Shown piece by piece: positions 7,901 through 15,233 of a stretch of 64,000 nt of DNA (position 1 is the stretch's first letter; each line of letters opens with the position of its first letter). The notes under the pieces were generated by a model, which made no database searches, was not told the DNA's origin, and saw nothing but the letters and a program-made list of their open reading frames with translations. The stretch is from DATJGF01 sp035495315 (lineage in GTDB: Bacteria > Verrucomicrobiota > Verrucomicrobiia > Limisphaerales > UBA8199): positions 1 to 64,000 of the forward strand of contig DATJGF010000164.1 in NCBI GenBank assembly GCA_035495315.1. Direction: 5' to 3'. A program made the position numbers and the translations under genes.

Positions 7901-10130
7901 TCCACTGACGGATGATTTGATAGTACTTGGAGTCGACGGTCGTGCGGCGGCCACCTTCATGAGGGACTTCGGCAACGGCCTTGAGCAGCATGAGGCTTTC
8001 ATCCGGCGAAGCAAAATTAACACGGCGTGAGGCGAGATCGTCGGTGAGCGAACGGACATCGGTTTCGGGGTCATAACCGCGCAGTGAGAGTTTGAATCCA
8101 TTTTTGCCTTCCTTGGCGCCGTGGCAAGTGCCGGCATTGCAACCGAGGTGAGAGAGGACCGGGCTGACATCGCGGACGAAGTCGGCGCGATAGGGATGGC
8201 CCATGCCACCAATGGCGAGGGGGAGTTCCGCAGTTTTCCCTGAAAACGAGATTATCAATTTGGCGCTGCCATTGGTGAGCGGCCGCAGGATTCCCCGCGG
8301 CGAAACCTCTGCCACCAGGGGCTTGAGTGTGAACTTCGCCAGGCGAGTCACGTCAGCGGTATCGCCGGAATCGAGCCGGGCAGTAACCAGGAGTTGCACA
8401 TAGTCGTTTCGACTAGAGAGGCGCACCTGCGCGGGCTCAATCTCCAGACCGACAACACGAGCACCTTCCGGCAGGGTTTCGGCTTCTAGTCTTTCCATTT
8501 GTTTGCCGCCCATTCCCCAAGTAGGTTGGACCGTGGCTATCGGACCTTTGCTGAGAGGGACAGAGGCGAATTCTTTGATGACGGCGCCGTTGGTGGCGTT
8601 GATAAGGCGGATCATGCCATCAGATCCGGCGGCAGCGACAACATTGCCGTCGGGCGAAAAGGTGACTCCATAAATCGCGGACTGCGAAATAGCGGCGCGA
8701 GCGAGTTCCCGGATGCCCTTCTTCTTGTAGTCATCCAGTTGCTTCTGCTCCTCCGGCCGGCGGGTATCGGGCACTTTGCCCATCAATTTGCGAAGGCTAC
8801 GGGGAACGTCGTTGGTATAGTCGTAGCTGCAAATGAGGACCTCGCCGGTGCCATCAAGGCCGCTGCCGCAAGCGATTCGCCGTCCGTCGTCACTGAAACG
8901 AACACTGAAGATGCGGCCCGGCATGGGAAACAGGTCGGCGATGAATTGGGCGTCGTCGCCGATCTCGCGCGCGATCTCGCGGAAGATGCGATAGACCTTC
9001 GGCACGCCATCGGAACCGGCGGCGACGATGTGCTCGAGCCGTGGATGCGTAGCCAGGGCGAGGACCCCGCCTTTCAGCGCGCCTGGAGTAATCGAGGTGA
9101 TGTTATCGATGAAACGCTGTTCGGAGACTTCAGTCAGCTTGACGCTCATGTCCCGTCCGCCCGAGATAACGTGGTCGCCCTTAACGGAGAAGGTGGTGGA
9201 AAGCACCCAATCACTGTGGGAACCCATTTGCAGAACTTGTTTTCCGGTGGCGGCCTCGATCGCGCGCACCGTGTTGTCAGCGCAGCCGAAGGCGATCAAC
9301 TTGCCATCGGGCGACCAACTTGCGCCATAAAGAGTGTCGTAGGTGATCGGAACGGAGATAGCGAGTTTCAGCTTGCTAACATCCCAGACCTGGATTTCGC
9401 CCAGGCGCCCCGGATCGCCGCCGGCGACGGCGAGGAACTGGCCGTCGGGTGAGAAACGCACGGATTGGACCCGCTCAGAGAGCCCAATCAGCCGGCCGGC
9501 CAGGTTGGCTCCCTCATTTTCATAAAGCAGCACTTCGTGAAATCCGGCGACGGCAAGGAGTTTTCCGTCAGGGGAGAAATCGATTGAGGTGACGACTGGC
9601 GGGCGGGAGTAGATCGGCGGATGCTCGGCGTCGTAATGCTTTTTTGCATCAGCGGGCGTATCGTCCTCGGCGCCTTGTTGAATCCAGGTGGTAATCAGAG
9701 CGACCTCCGGGTCGGCCAGGGGGGTTTTGCCTTTGGGCATGCGCACCTCGCCATCCTTGGGAGTAATCATTTTCAGGATGGAGCTTTGGTCGGTATGGCC
9801 AGGAACTACCGCGGAGCCTTCATTATCGCCACCCGCCAGGAAGCGCTTGAACTCGGTCATAACATAACCGCCCTTGGCCTTGGCCGGTTGATGGCAACCC
9901 TGGCAATTGGCTTGCAGAATCGGGCGGACGTCGCGGTAGTAGCTAACTTTGGATGAATTGGCCGCAGAGTTTTCGGCCCCGACGACGGGAATCGTAAGCG
10001 CGGCAAACAATAAGTTTGGAATTAGCATGCTGCGGACTCGAAGCGCAAAAGGACGGAGACGCCTGGAAACGGAGCTGAAAAAGATGAATAATGAAGTAGG
10101 GTTTTCGGCGTGCCAAACGGGGACATTCAT
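4941..10130 (-). CDS. Giant c-heme/WD40/DUF1549/DUF1553 protein
   Basis: Secreted protein of 1729 residues. In order: N-terminal signal region (internal MLIPNLLFAALTIPVVGA at residue 35 could be the true start); PVC-type cytochrome domain with CQGCH (76-80); WD40-like repeats about 175-520, each with FSPDG blades; an Ig-like region about 560-640; a second heme-like site CNAGTCH (664-670), C-x4-CH rather than CxxCH; the DUF1549 region with CNKCH; DUF1553; and a C-terminal coiled or lectin-like part. DUF1549/1553 proteins are found with DUF1501 proteins and are thought to belong to extracellular oxidative degradation machinery. Fusing the WD40 sensor or scaffold part to both catalytic-type domains in one chain makes it unusually long. 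Confidence 0.9.
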   Translation of the reverse strand: MNVPVWHAENPTSLFIFFSSVSRRLRPFALRVRSMLIPNLLFAALTIPVVGAENSAANSSKVSYYRDVRPILQANCQGCHQPAKAKGGYVMTEFKRFLAGGDNEGSAVVPGHTDQSSILKMITPKDGEVRMPKGKTPLADPEVALITTWIQQGAEDDTPADAKKHYDAEHPPIYSRPPVVTSIDFSPDGKLLAVAGFHEVLLYENEGANLAGRLIGLSERVQSVRFSPDGQFLAVAGGDPGRLGEIQVWDVSKLKLAISVPITYDTLYGASWSPDGKLIAFGCADNTVRAIEAATGKQVLQMGSHSDWVLSTTFSVKGDHVISGGRDMSVKLTEVSEQRFIDNITSITPGALKGGVLALATHPRLEHIVAAGSDGVPKVYRIFREIAREIGDDAQFIADLFPMPGRIFSVRFSDDGRRIACGSGLDGTGEVLICSYDYTNDVPRSLRKLMGKVPDTRRPEEQKQLDDYKKKGIRELARAAISQSAIYGVTFSPDGNVVAAAGSDGMIRLINATNGAVIKEFASVPLSKGPIATVQPTWGMGGKQMERLEAETLPEGARVVGLEIEPAQVRLSSRNDYVQLLVTARLDSGDTADVTRLAKFTLKPLVAEVSPRGILRPLTNGSAKLIISFSGKTAELPLAIGGMGHPYRADFVRDVSPVLSHLGCNAGTCHGAKEGKNGFKLSLRGYDPETDVRSLTDDLASRRVNFASPDESLMLLKAVAEVPHEGGRRTTVDSKYYQIIRQWIASGGTLDAKSPRVTSIQLLPENPVVQKLGARQQMRVVAKFADGATRDVTAEAFIESGNTDVAAAETVGLLLTLRRGEAPVLARYEGNYAATTLTVMGDRSGFVWQPPPTWGNVDELVAAKWQRMKIQPSDLCTDLEFIRRVYLDLTGMPPSPEQMNAFLDDERDSRAKRDEVIDHLIGSPEYVDFWANKWADLLQCNSKFLGTEGAELFRAWIRKEVEKNTPYDQLAREILTASGSTRENPAASYYKILRTPGETMENTTHLFLATRFNCNKCHDHPFERWTQDQYYHMAAYFAQVSFKEDPASEGKKVGGTDVESAKPLYEVVSDGTEGDVKHLRTGKVSPPEFAYPAKYEVKEKSTRRDQLAAWITSADNRFFASSYVNRLWGYLTGVGIIEPLDDTRAGNPPRNPALLEYLTHEFIDSKFDVRHLMALICKSRTYQLSLLPNKWNQDDKVNYSHAMARRLPAETLFDAVYKVTGATPHITGAKPGERAAQLDDVTMDTSSGLLATLGRPARQSACECERTSDLRLGSVMALLSGSTISSAIDEPTNALAKLVETEKDDHKLVNDVFLRVLNRPPTVKEVDETLALLPAVDSDHVAITNELGPLEIKMVPVIADLKREREEAITKAKADLATYDVMTKSLKAELDKRRQSQIGSAEKELKEYEELLPAQAAFWESKNHPADTKTTWTLVEPAEMSASGENKLVHQLDGCIVATGPKGASDYLLLVHSPLTNITGVMLETLPDDKLPRFGPGRNDDGNFVLSEIELTWAAGTNLPDTTAKFSDARADFSQNDFPVNQAIDGKVLSGRNGWAVGGAPTIQRHTATFKLEDPIVTTNGATIRFNLQQHFGENLLLGRFRLYLTTSDDPLDFGMPETVVQAARAAAGQRTAEQAAAIVAHYRASDAEFWKRKDAVIKASEPLPADPKFTELKNALSKAEEPIRLDPRLVQLREDAKTSAEQLENRRLVVVQDLAWALINSPGFLFNH

Positions 10131-10561
10131 CGAACAGTTAATTTAAAGAATTTAAGTAATTAATCAAGAGGATGAGTGAGGAGATCTGTCGGGTCTCTTG
10201 CGGATAGAACCGGAAGCTCGCAATGAACCGCACAGACGCGAAACCCGTACAGAAGGCACGAAGCAGAGAAAAGGGTTGTTGATTTTGCGGTTTCCACTGA
10301 CGAGCGGTCGCTGTTCTCTGCGGGTTTCGCCTCTCTCTGCGATTCAAGAGGAGCTCTGCGAGGCAAAAAGATGAGTTGTTAGCACTTTAAAGAATTAGCA
10401 CAAGTGCCACCCGAACAATGGTAAGAATGCGGTGCGGAACGCTTACATAACAGGCAGCGATTTGTAATGGGATTGGCGGCATTTGCGTGATACAGATGAC
10501 TTGGAGCAGGATTACGATTAGATTAGGATTGCGATAAAGCGAGATCGGAAAGGCGACAGCT
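10131..10561. other. Intergenic region with diverged inverted repeat
   Basis: This gap separates the divergent giant gene from the DUF4870 gene. It contains GCGAAACCCG (10238-10247) and its exact complement at 10321-10330, flanked by CAGACG and CTCTGCG. This resembles a worn copy of the inverted repeat at 14394-14478. The AT-rich stretch at 10138-10170 may hold the promoter of the giant gene, but no clear -35/-10 pair could be fixed. No gene seen. Confidence 0.5.
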
Positions 10562-10921
10562 ATGACAACAACGGCAATCGCGGATGTATCGGTTCAACCC
10601 AGAGGCAATGACAAGATTTGGAGCATGTTGAGTCATCTCTCGGCGCTGTTCGGGCTGGGTATCATTTTGCCTTTAGTCGTCTACCTGGCGATGCGAGGCG
10701 AGTCCGAATACGCAGCCTGCAACGCGCGGGAAGCTCTGAACTTTCACATTTCAGTGATTATTTATGCGCTCTGTTGCATACCGCTGATGTTTGTTTTAAT
10801 TGGTATACCGCTCGCCATCCTGATTGGTCTGAGCTCGGTAATATTGGCGATCATTGCAGCGGTGAAGGCTTCCAAGGGTGAGTGTTATCGCTATCCGCTG
10901 ACGTTGCGGTTGGTGAACTAG
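10562..10921 (+). CDS. DUF4870 (Tic20-like) membrane protein
   Basis: Small inner-membrane protein of 119 residues. A polar N-terminus ends in KIWSMLSHLSALFGLGIILP, followed by LVVYLAMRGESEYAACNAREALNFHIS, the diagnostic loop of DUF4870, and then two further hydrophobic helices. The family has an unknown function and is structurally related to Tic20. It stands alone between divergent and downstream genes and is followed by an intrinsic terminator at 11003-11034. Confidence 0.88.
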   Translation: MTTTAIADVSVQPRGNDKIWSMLSHLSALFGLGIILPLVVYLAMRGESEYAACNAREALNFHISVIIYALCCIPLMFVLIGIPLAILIGLSSVILAIIAAVKASKGECYRYPLTLRLVN

Positions 10922-11002
10922 ACCAAATTGCCCTTGGGTTACATTCCCCATACCCGCCAGTGAGCGGGTGAGGTACAAAACGTATCAGCCAACAGATTCT
11001 CA

Positions 11003-11034
11003 GCCGCCTTTCCAAGGAGGGGCGGCATTTTTTT
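11003..11034 (+). terminator. Rho-independent terminator
   Basis: GCCGCC (11003-11008) pairs with GGCGGC (11021-11026), followed after one A by seven T residues. It lies about 80 bp downstream of the DUF4870 stop. Confidence 0.8.
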
Positions 11035-11185
11035 CGCCTATATGCAGCAGATCGGTTAATCCAACACGGAAAATAGGGTACTTTGTTTTTGCTGCCTATT
11101 GCACCAGGATGACAAAGCCTACGCCGACGCTCCACACATGATCGCCGCAAGACATTGGCAAGGACACACGAAGGCCAGACAAAAA

Positions 11186-11220
11186 CAGTCAATCAATAAA
11201 CGTGACATGACCATTGACTG
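11186..11220 (+). promoter_or_regulatory. Inverted repeat upstream of LamG fusion gene
   Basis: CAGTCAAT (11186-11193) and ATTGACTG (11213-11220) form a perfect 8-bp dyad with a 19-nt spacer, 25 bp before the GTG start of the next gene. It could be an operator or a leader hairpin; the sequence alone does not decide. Confidence 0.35.
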
Positions 11221-11245
11221 ACAGTTCTTCTTCAATTAGGAAAAG

Positions 11246-14170
11246 GTGGGTGTGTTGAAGCACAACGATTGGGATCCCCATTTGCGTCTATCGGATCGTG
11301 TCGGCAATGGGCGCACGCGACAGAATATTCTTTTGGAATTAGCTGTCGTGCTCTTTGGTTTGAATGCCACAGCTGCGACGCCGGTGGCCTGGTGGAACTT
11401 TGAGGATGCTGACAATCCTCGTCTTGATTCGGTGGGCGGCAACAATGCCATTTTGATCGGCAAGCCGCCACCCACAGTCACTGGAGGCCATTCCGGCTGG
11501 GGGGCAATCAACCTCAACGGCAACGGACAGTATCTTGCCGTGCCGGATGCGCCTGCGTTGGACATTACCGGCCCGTTGACCGTTATGGTTTGGGCCAAGG
11601 CCAATGCGGTCGGTGCCAATTACTCGTTTGTTTACAAGGCGTCCCGTTGGGATGATGGCCAGATGGCCTACGGGCTGGATTTGCGGTTTCCCGAGGGGTT
11701 TTATCCTCGTTTTTGGGTCAGTTCTGACGGCCACGCCACCGGTTTTAAGGAAGTGGTCAGTCCTGTCGCGCTACAACCGGGCGGGTGGCATCTGATTGCT
11801 GGGGTCTATGATCGCCGCAACCTCAACATCTACGTCGACGGACGGTTGCGGGCGAGCACCCCGTACCGCAGGAAAATCAAGGCTGGCAAGGCTCCCCTTT
11901 ACATTGGATGGGATTGGAACACGACCTGGAACGGTGCTTTGGACGACGTCCGCCTTTTCAATGTCGCCCTGAGTCCAGAGCAAATTTATGCACTGTACAA
12001 ACTGGAATCGCTTTCTGTGGACGTTCACCTTGTCGGTTCGTTTGGAAGGGTGCCTGTCGGGCAAACCAAAACCAATAAAGCGGTCTTCACCAATTTAGGA
12101 ACCAAGGATCTGGCTATAACTGCGACATTAAGTGGACCGGACGCCGACAAGTTTCAACTGCTCACCCCGGCAGGAAATTTCATCCTCCATCCTGGAACGA
12201 ACAACGCCGTCACCGTGCCTCTATACTTTCAACCGGACGGTACCAGAGTTTTCCTTGGCTCGCTTTCCGTTACCAGCAGCGTCAACACGGTGCGGATTCC
12301 GTTGGCCGGCCAAGGCGTCACCAACGCGTGGCGCCCGCTGAGCTTGGATTTGCAGACACGCAATCCTACATCTGGCCGGATCCTCCATGCGAAGCAAACG
12401 ATCAATAGCAGTCAAATGGCGATCCTGGTCGTTGACATGTGGGATTCACATCCCGACCCGGGTGAGGCCTCAGCAATGGCAGGCTTGATTCCAATGATGA
12501 ACCAGACGCTGGATGCAGCGCGCGCGCAAGGCATTCCAGTGATTTTTTGTCCCAATGAGGTGCCGCTGCCGGATGAGGCGGATCATTCCATCTTTGGAAA
12601 TCTACGCGACGTCCCACAGAGAGACAATGGCTTCAGTCCTCCTTTGCCGCCCTACATTGGAGCTGTTGCAGGGGACATGGTGCCGATTCCTTATCATGCA
12701 GCTTACGCTCCGACCTTCTCCTATCCGACCAGCCAGCACCCTCACTTGGTGGTGAAGCCGGGCGACCTCGTTAGCATCAGCCGGCAGGAGATTTGGAATT
12801 ATTGCTCTGCTAACGGCATCCACTACCTCCTTTACATGGGTGTCGCGGCGAACATGTGTGTCAGCTTTACTCGCGAAATGAGCATGATCCCGATGAAGCG
12901 ATACTGCGGTTTGCAGCCTATCATGGTTCGGAACCTCACAGATTCGATGAGCTTAAATGGGCGCCTAAAAGGAGGTGATGATGACAGGGAATCGAACATT
13001 GATGGGACAATGACGCCGAGCAGAGGCCACCGCAAGGTGACCGCGAGCATCGAAGCTTACATTTGTCCCACAATTGATGCCCGTCAGCTCACCCAGCACT
13101 GGGATCCAGCGAAGTATGCCAATCTGATCACCGGCCAATCGAACCTGATGAGTTACTGGCGGATGGATTCCCAGGCCAGCTACCAGCAGATTGTCGATAT
13201 GCAACAGCTGCAGAGTTGTTGGTGGAATAGAAGCGATTCCAATCAAATGGCGGGACTCATTTTCGGTATCCCGGGGGTTGTCGCTGGCGACCCGGATACG
13301 ACCGTGAAATTCAATGGCGCCTCGACGCTCCTGGTCAGTCCAATTTACCGCGTCCATATCCCGACCAACAGCCCTTTGACAAGCCTGAGCGCAAGCAACT
13401 TCTCAATTGAACTCTGGGTCCGGATCGATCAGCTCAACAACTCGAACCAGTGGTTTTATGCGCACGACGATGGCACCTCCGCTGGTGTGGACGTCCTTTT
13501 GGGAATCAATGCCAGCAACCATTTCGAGTTTGTTGTTGGCCGGAACGCAAGCGGCGACGGATTTGGAGATGTGGTTGCAAGCTCGAACGTGGTGACCCAG
13601 GCCGATGTGGACTCCCATCGCTGGTTTCATCTTGTCGCGGAGCACGACATGACCCGTAGAACCATCGGCTTGTACGTCGATGGGGCCGGGCGAGTGACTG
13701 CCCCGCACAACTGCACTCCAATGGGCCTCGACGCCGCTCCTCATCTGGGCAGCCGTGGCTTGGTAGAGATGGGAACGGATGGATACCTGAGCAGTCTCGG
13801 CTTTGAGGGTTTCTGCGGCGCGTTGGACGAAGTCGCGGTCTATTCATCGGCGCTCGACGCGGCCATCATCGGCACTCACTACAACGTCGCGAGGGAGAAC
13901 TCAACGTCGGAAGTCGGTCCGTGCGTAGGGTATGTCCGGGTGCCGTTCCCTGCACCGCGGTTGACCGCTTACCTCACAAAAGACAATAGGGTAATCGTTT
14001 CCTGGCCTTCTTCCGGTGATGGCTTTGTGCTGGAGCAAAACCTGCCCGCGGTTGGCACTAATTGGACAAGCGTAGCGAAAATGCCAATCGATGATGGTTT
14101 AACGAAATCGGTTTTAATTAATTCCGGGGGTGGTACGGTGCTTTTTCGGCTGAAGAGGACCAACCGTTGA
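11246..14170 (+). CDS. LamG - isochorismatase-like - LamG secreted fusion
   Basis: Protein of 974 residues. A hydrophobic signal (about 28-44) is followed by a LamG/concanavalin-like domain (about 48-250), an Ig/ASPM-like beta domain (about 255-358), a cysteine-hydrolase domain of the isochorismatase family (about 390-580), a second LamG domain (about 700-880) and a C-terminal beta segment ending in FRLKRTNR. The hydrolase part keeps candidate catalytic residues Asp397 (VVDMWD), Lys504 (VVKPGD) and Cys538 (ANMCVS), matching the family's D-K-C triad. The GTG start has AGGA just upstream. Family members hydrolyse amides or vinyl ethers; the substrate here is unknown. Embedding an isochorismatase fold between carbohydrate-binding-like domains is unusual. 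Confidence 0.82.
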   Translation: MGVLKHNDWDPHLRLSDRVGNGRTRQNILLELAVVLFGLNATAATPVAWWNFEDADNPRLDSVGGNNAILIGKPPPTVTGGHSGWGAINLNGNGQYLAVPDAPALDITGPLTVMVWAKANAVGANYSFVYKASRWDDGQMAYGLDLRFPEGFYPRFWVSSDGHATGFKEVVSPVALQPGGWHLIAGVYDRRNLNIYVDGRLRASTPYRRKIKAGKAPLYIGWDWNTTWNGALDDVRLFNVALSPEQIYALYKLESLSVDVHLVGSFGRVPVGQTKTNKAVFTNLGTKDLAITATLSGPDADKFQLLTPAGNFILHPGTNNAVTVPLYFQPDGTRVFLGSLSVTSSVNTVRIPLAGQGVTNAWRPLSLDLQTRNPTSGRILHAKQTINSSQMAILVVDMWDSHPDPGEASAMAGLIPMMNQTLDAARAQGIPVIFCPNEVPLPDEADHSIFGNLRDVPQRDNGFSPPLPPYIGAVAGDMVPIPYHAAYAPTFSYPTSQHPHLVVKPGDLVSISRQEIWNYCSANGIHYLLYMGVAANMCVSFTREMSMIPMKRYCGLQPIMVRNLTDSMSLNGRLKGGDDDRESNIDGTMTPSRGHRKVTASIEAYICPTIDARQLTQHWDPAKYANLITGQSNLMSYWRMDSQASYQQIVDMQQLQSCWWNRSDSNQMAGLIFGIPGVVAGDPDTTVKFNGASTLLVSPIYRVHIPTNSPLTSLSASNFSIELWVRIDQLNNSNQWFYAHDDGTSAGVDVLLGINASNHFEFVVGRNASGDGFGDVVASSNVVTQADVDSHRWFHLVAEHDMTRRTIGLYVDGAGRVTAPHNCTPMGLDAAPHLGSRGLVEMGTDGYLSSLGFEGFCGALDEVAVYSSALDAAIIGTHYNVARENSTSEVGPCVGYVRVPFPAPRLTAYLTKDNRVIVSWPSSGDGFVLEQNLPAVGTNWTSVAKMPIDDGLTKSVLINSGGGTVLFRLKRTNR

Positions 14171-14393
14171 GTGGCTGAACCCGGGAGCTGATCAGTTGCT
14201 TTAGCGAGTTGACAATGGGACGGCCCCTCGGGAAGTCCAAATGGTGGTCAGCGGCCGACCGATGTATTTTTGTCCGGCGGTGAGCATTCAAAGTTTCAGT
14301 CCACTCGGCGTGCGGCAGCAGTAACATCAGGAGGCGGGCTGGAGACGAGCGGTTAAGGTCACAGCTTTGCAGGAGAGGTTCGTCTGCTTTTTC

Positions 14394-14478
14394 TTCTCTG
14401 CGTCTTTCGCGTCTCTGAGGTTGCTCTCTGGTATCCGAGTGGCCACATAAACCGCAGAGACGCGAAAGACGCAGAGAA
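14394..14478. repeat. Inverted repeat, 29-bp arms
   Basis: Left arm 14394-14422 (starts TTCTCTGCGTCTTTCGCG) and right arm 14450-14478 are complementary over 29 bp with one mismatch, separated by 27 nt. The right arm ends 11 bp before the ATG of the broken antitoxin gene. A diverged relative lies at 10238-10330. Confidence 0.85.
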
Positions 14479-14489
14479 AACGAACAGGA

Positions 14490-14729
14490 ATGAAGCATAA
14501 AAACGTCAAACACACTGTCTTCTGCCGCATCGCTGATTGACCGAAGGCCAAACGCCAGGCGGAAGCCGTCTTGGAAGAGATCGGGCTGAAACCACGAGCC
14601 GCATTGGAACTTTTTTATAAACAGATTATTAAGCGCCGGGCAATCCCGTTCCCTGTCCAGGCAGATAGCCCGGAAGATGACGTGTTGAGCCCTGCCACCC
14701 GCCGCAATCCGCTGGCTGATGAGTTTTAA
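14490..14729 (+). pseudogene. RelB/DinJ-type antitoxin, in-frame stop
   Basis: Reading from ATG 14490 gives MKHKNVKHTVFCRIAD, then TGA (14538-14540), then PKAKRQAEAVLEEIGL and a further 47 residues ending PLADEF at 14729. Both halves are in the same frame. The second half (RAALELFYKQIIKRRAIPFP) is a good match to RelB/DinJ antitoxins, whose N-terminus normally reads like RIDPKxK, so the stop replaces one residue inside the DNA-binding ribbon. An AACAGGA sequence precedes the ATG. The toxin-like gene starts 2 bp after the stop and is itself frameshifted, so the pair is decayed unless both changes are sequencing errors. Confidence 0.7.
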
Positions 14730-14731
14730 GC

Positions 14732-15054
14732 ATGAGAACTGTCCCGTTGCGCGGGGAAGTTTGGTTCATTGACTTGGGGATGGTTGGCAAGCCGCGTTAT
14801 GCGCTGGTGTTGGCGGCTCGAACTGATGCCCGCCTGGCCCTGGCCAGCGTGGTTCTGATCATCAGGCAATTTGAAGACAGCCTTACGAGGTCACATTGCC
14901 CCGCGTACCGTGGCTGCGGGAGCAAAGCTACATCAATGTCCAGAGCATCCAGCCGGTGAAGTTCACAGAATTCGTCCGCAAAGCTCCTGGAAAATTTGAT
15001 GCTCGTGTCATTAGCGAAGTGGACGCTGCCCTCAAACGCTGGTTGAAGCTGTAG
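14732..15054 (+). pseudogene. MazF/PemK-type toxin, frameshifted
   Basis: From ATG 14732 the frame reads MRTVPLRGEVWFIDLG, then MVGKPRYALVLAAR: the RGEVWxxDLG and KxRxALV motifs of MazF/PemK endoribonucleases. Near 14882 the frame must shift (one base appears lost in a GACAGCC-TTACGAG context). The other frame then continues YEVTLPRVPWLREQSYINVQ to KRWLKL and a stop at 15052-15054, which matches the family C-terminus (INVQ, then RWL). Pairing a RelB-like antitoxin with a MazF-like toxin is a known mixed arrangement. Confidence 0.7.
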
Positions 15055-15116
15055 GAATCCCGCCCGCGCTTAAGGGGGATTAGAGTCTGCCACGAACGAT
15101 CGATCGCAAAAGAAAT

Positions 15117-15152
15117 CCCCCTCACCCCTATCCCTCTCCCCAAGGAGGGGGG
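15117..15152. repeat. CCCTCTCCCC-type palindromic repeat (imperfect)
   Basis: CCCCTCACCCCTATCCCTC followed by TCCCCAAGGAGGGG, a degenerate member of the family seen in cleaner form at 28502-28527 and 59864-59890, with another imperfect copy near 23190-23222. Confidence 0.6.
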
Positions 15153-15203
15153 AAACCTGCGGACGCCTGGAGAAGTTGGTTGGCTTCATGCCGCCCAATA
15201 GGG

Positions 15204-15233
15204 GATTAGAGTCTCCTGACGTTGTCTCCTACA
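15204..15233 (-). repeat. Solo arm of the 31-bp palindromic repeat
   Basis: Thirty bases match one arm of the 1959-2044 repeat with three mismatches; no second arm is present. It overlaps the end of the CusA gene, and the TAG stop of cusA (15231-15229) is part of the conserved TGTAGGAGAC border. Confidence 0.75.

Noticed and set aside
8499..9452. 317-residue plus-strand open frame
   Set aside because: Antisense shadow of the WD40 region of the giant gene; Asp/Gly/Val-rich with no domain.
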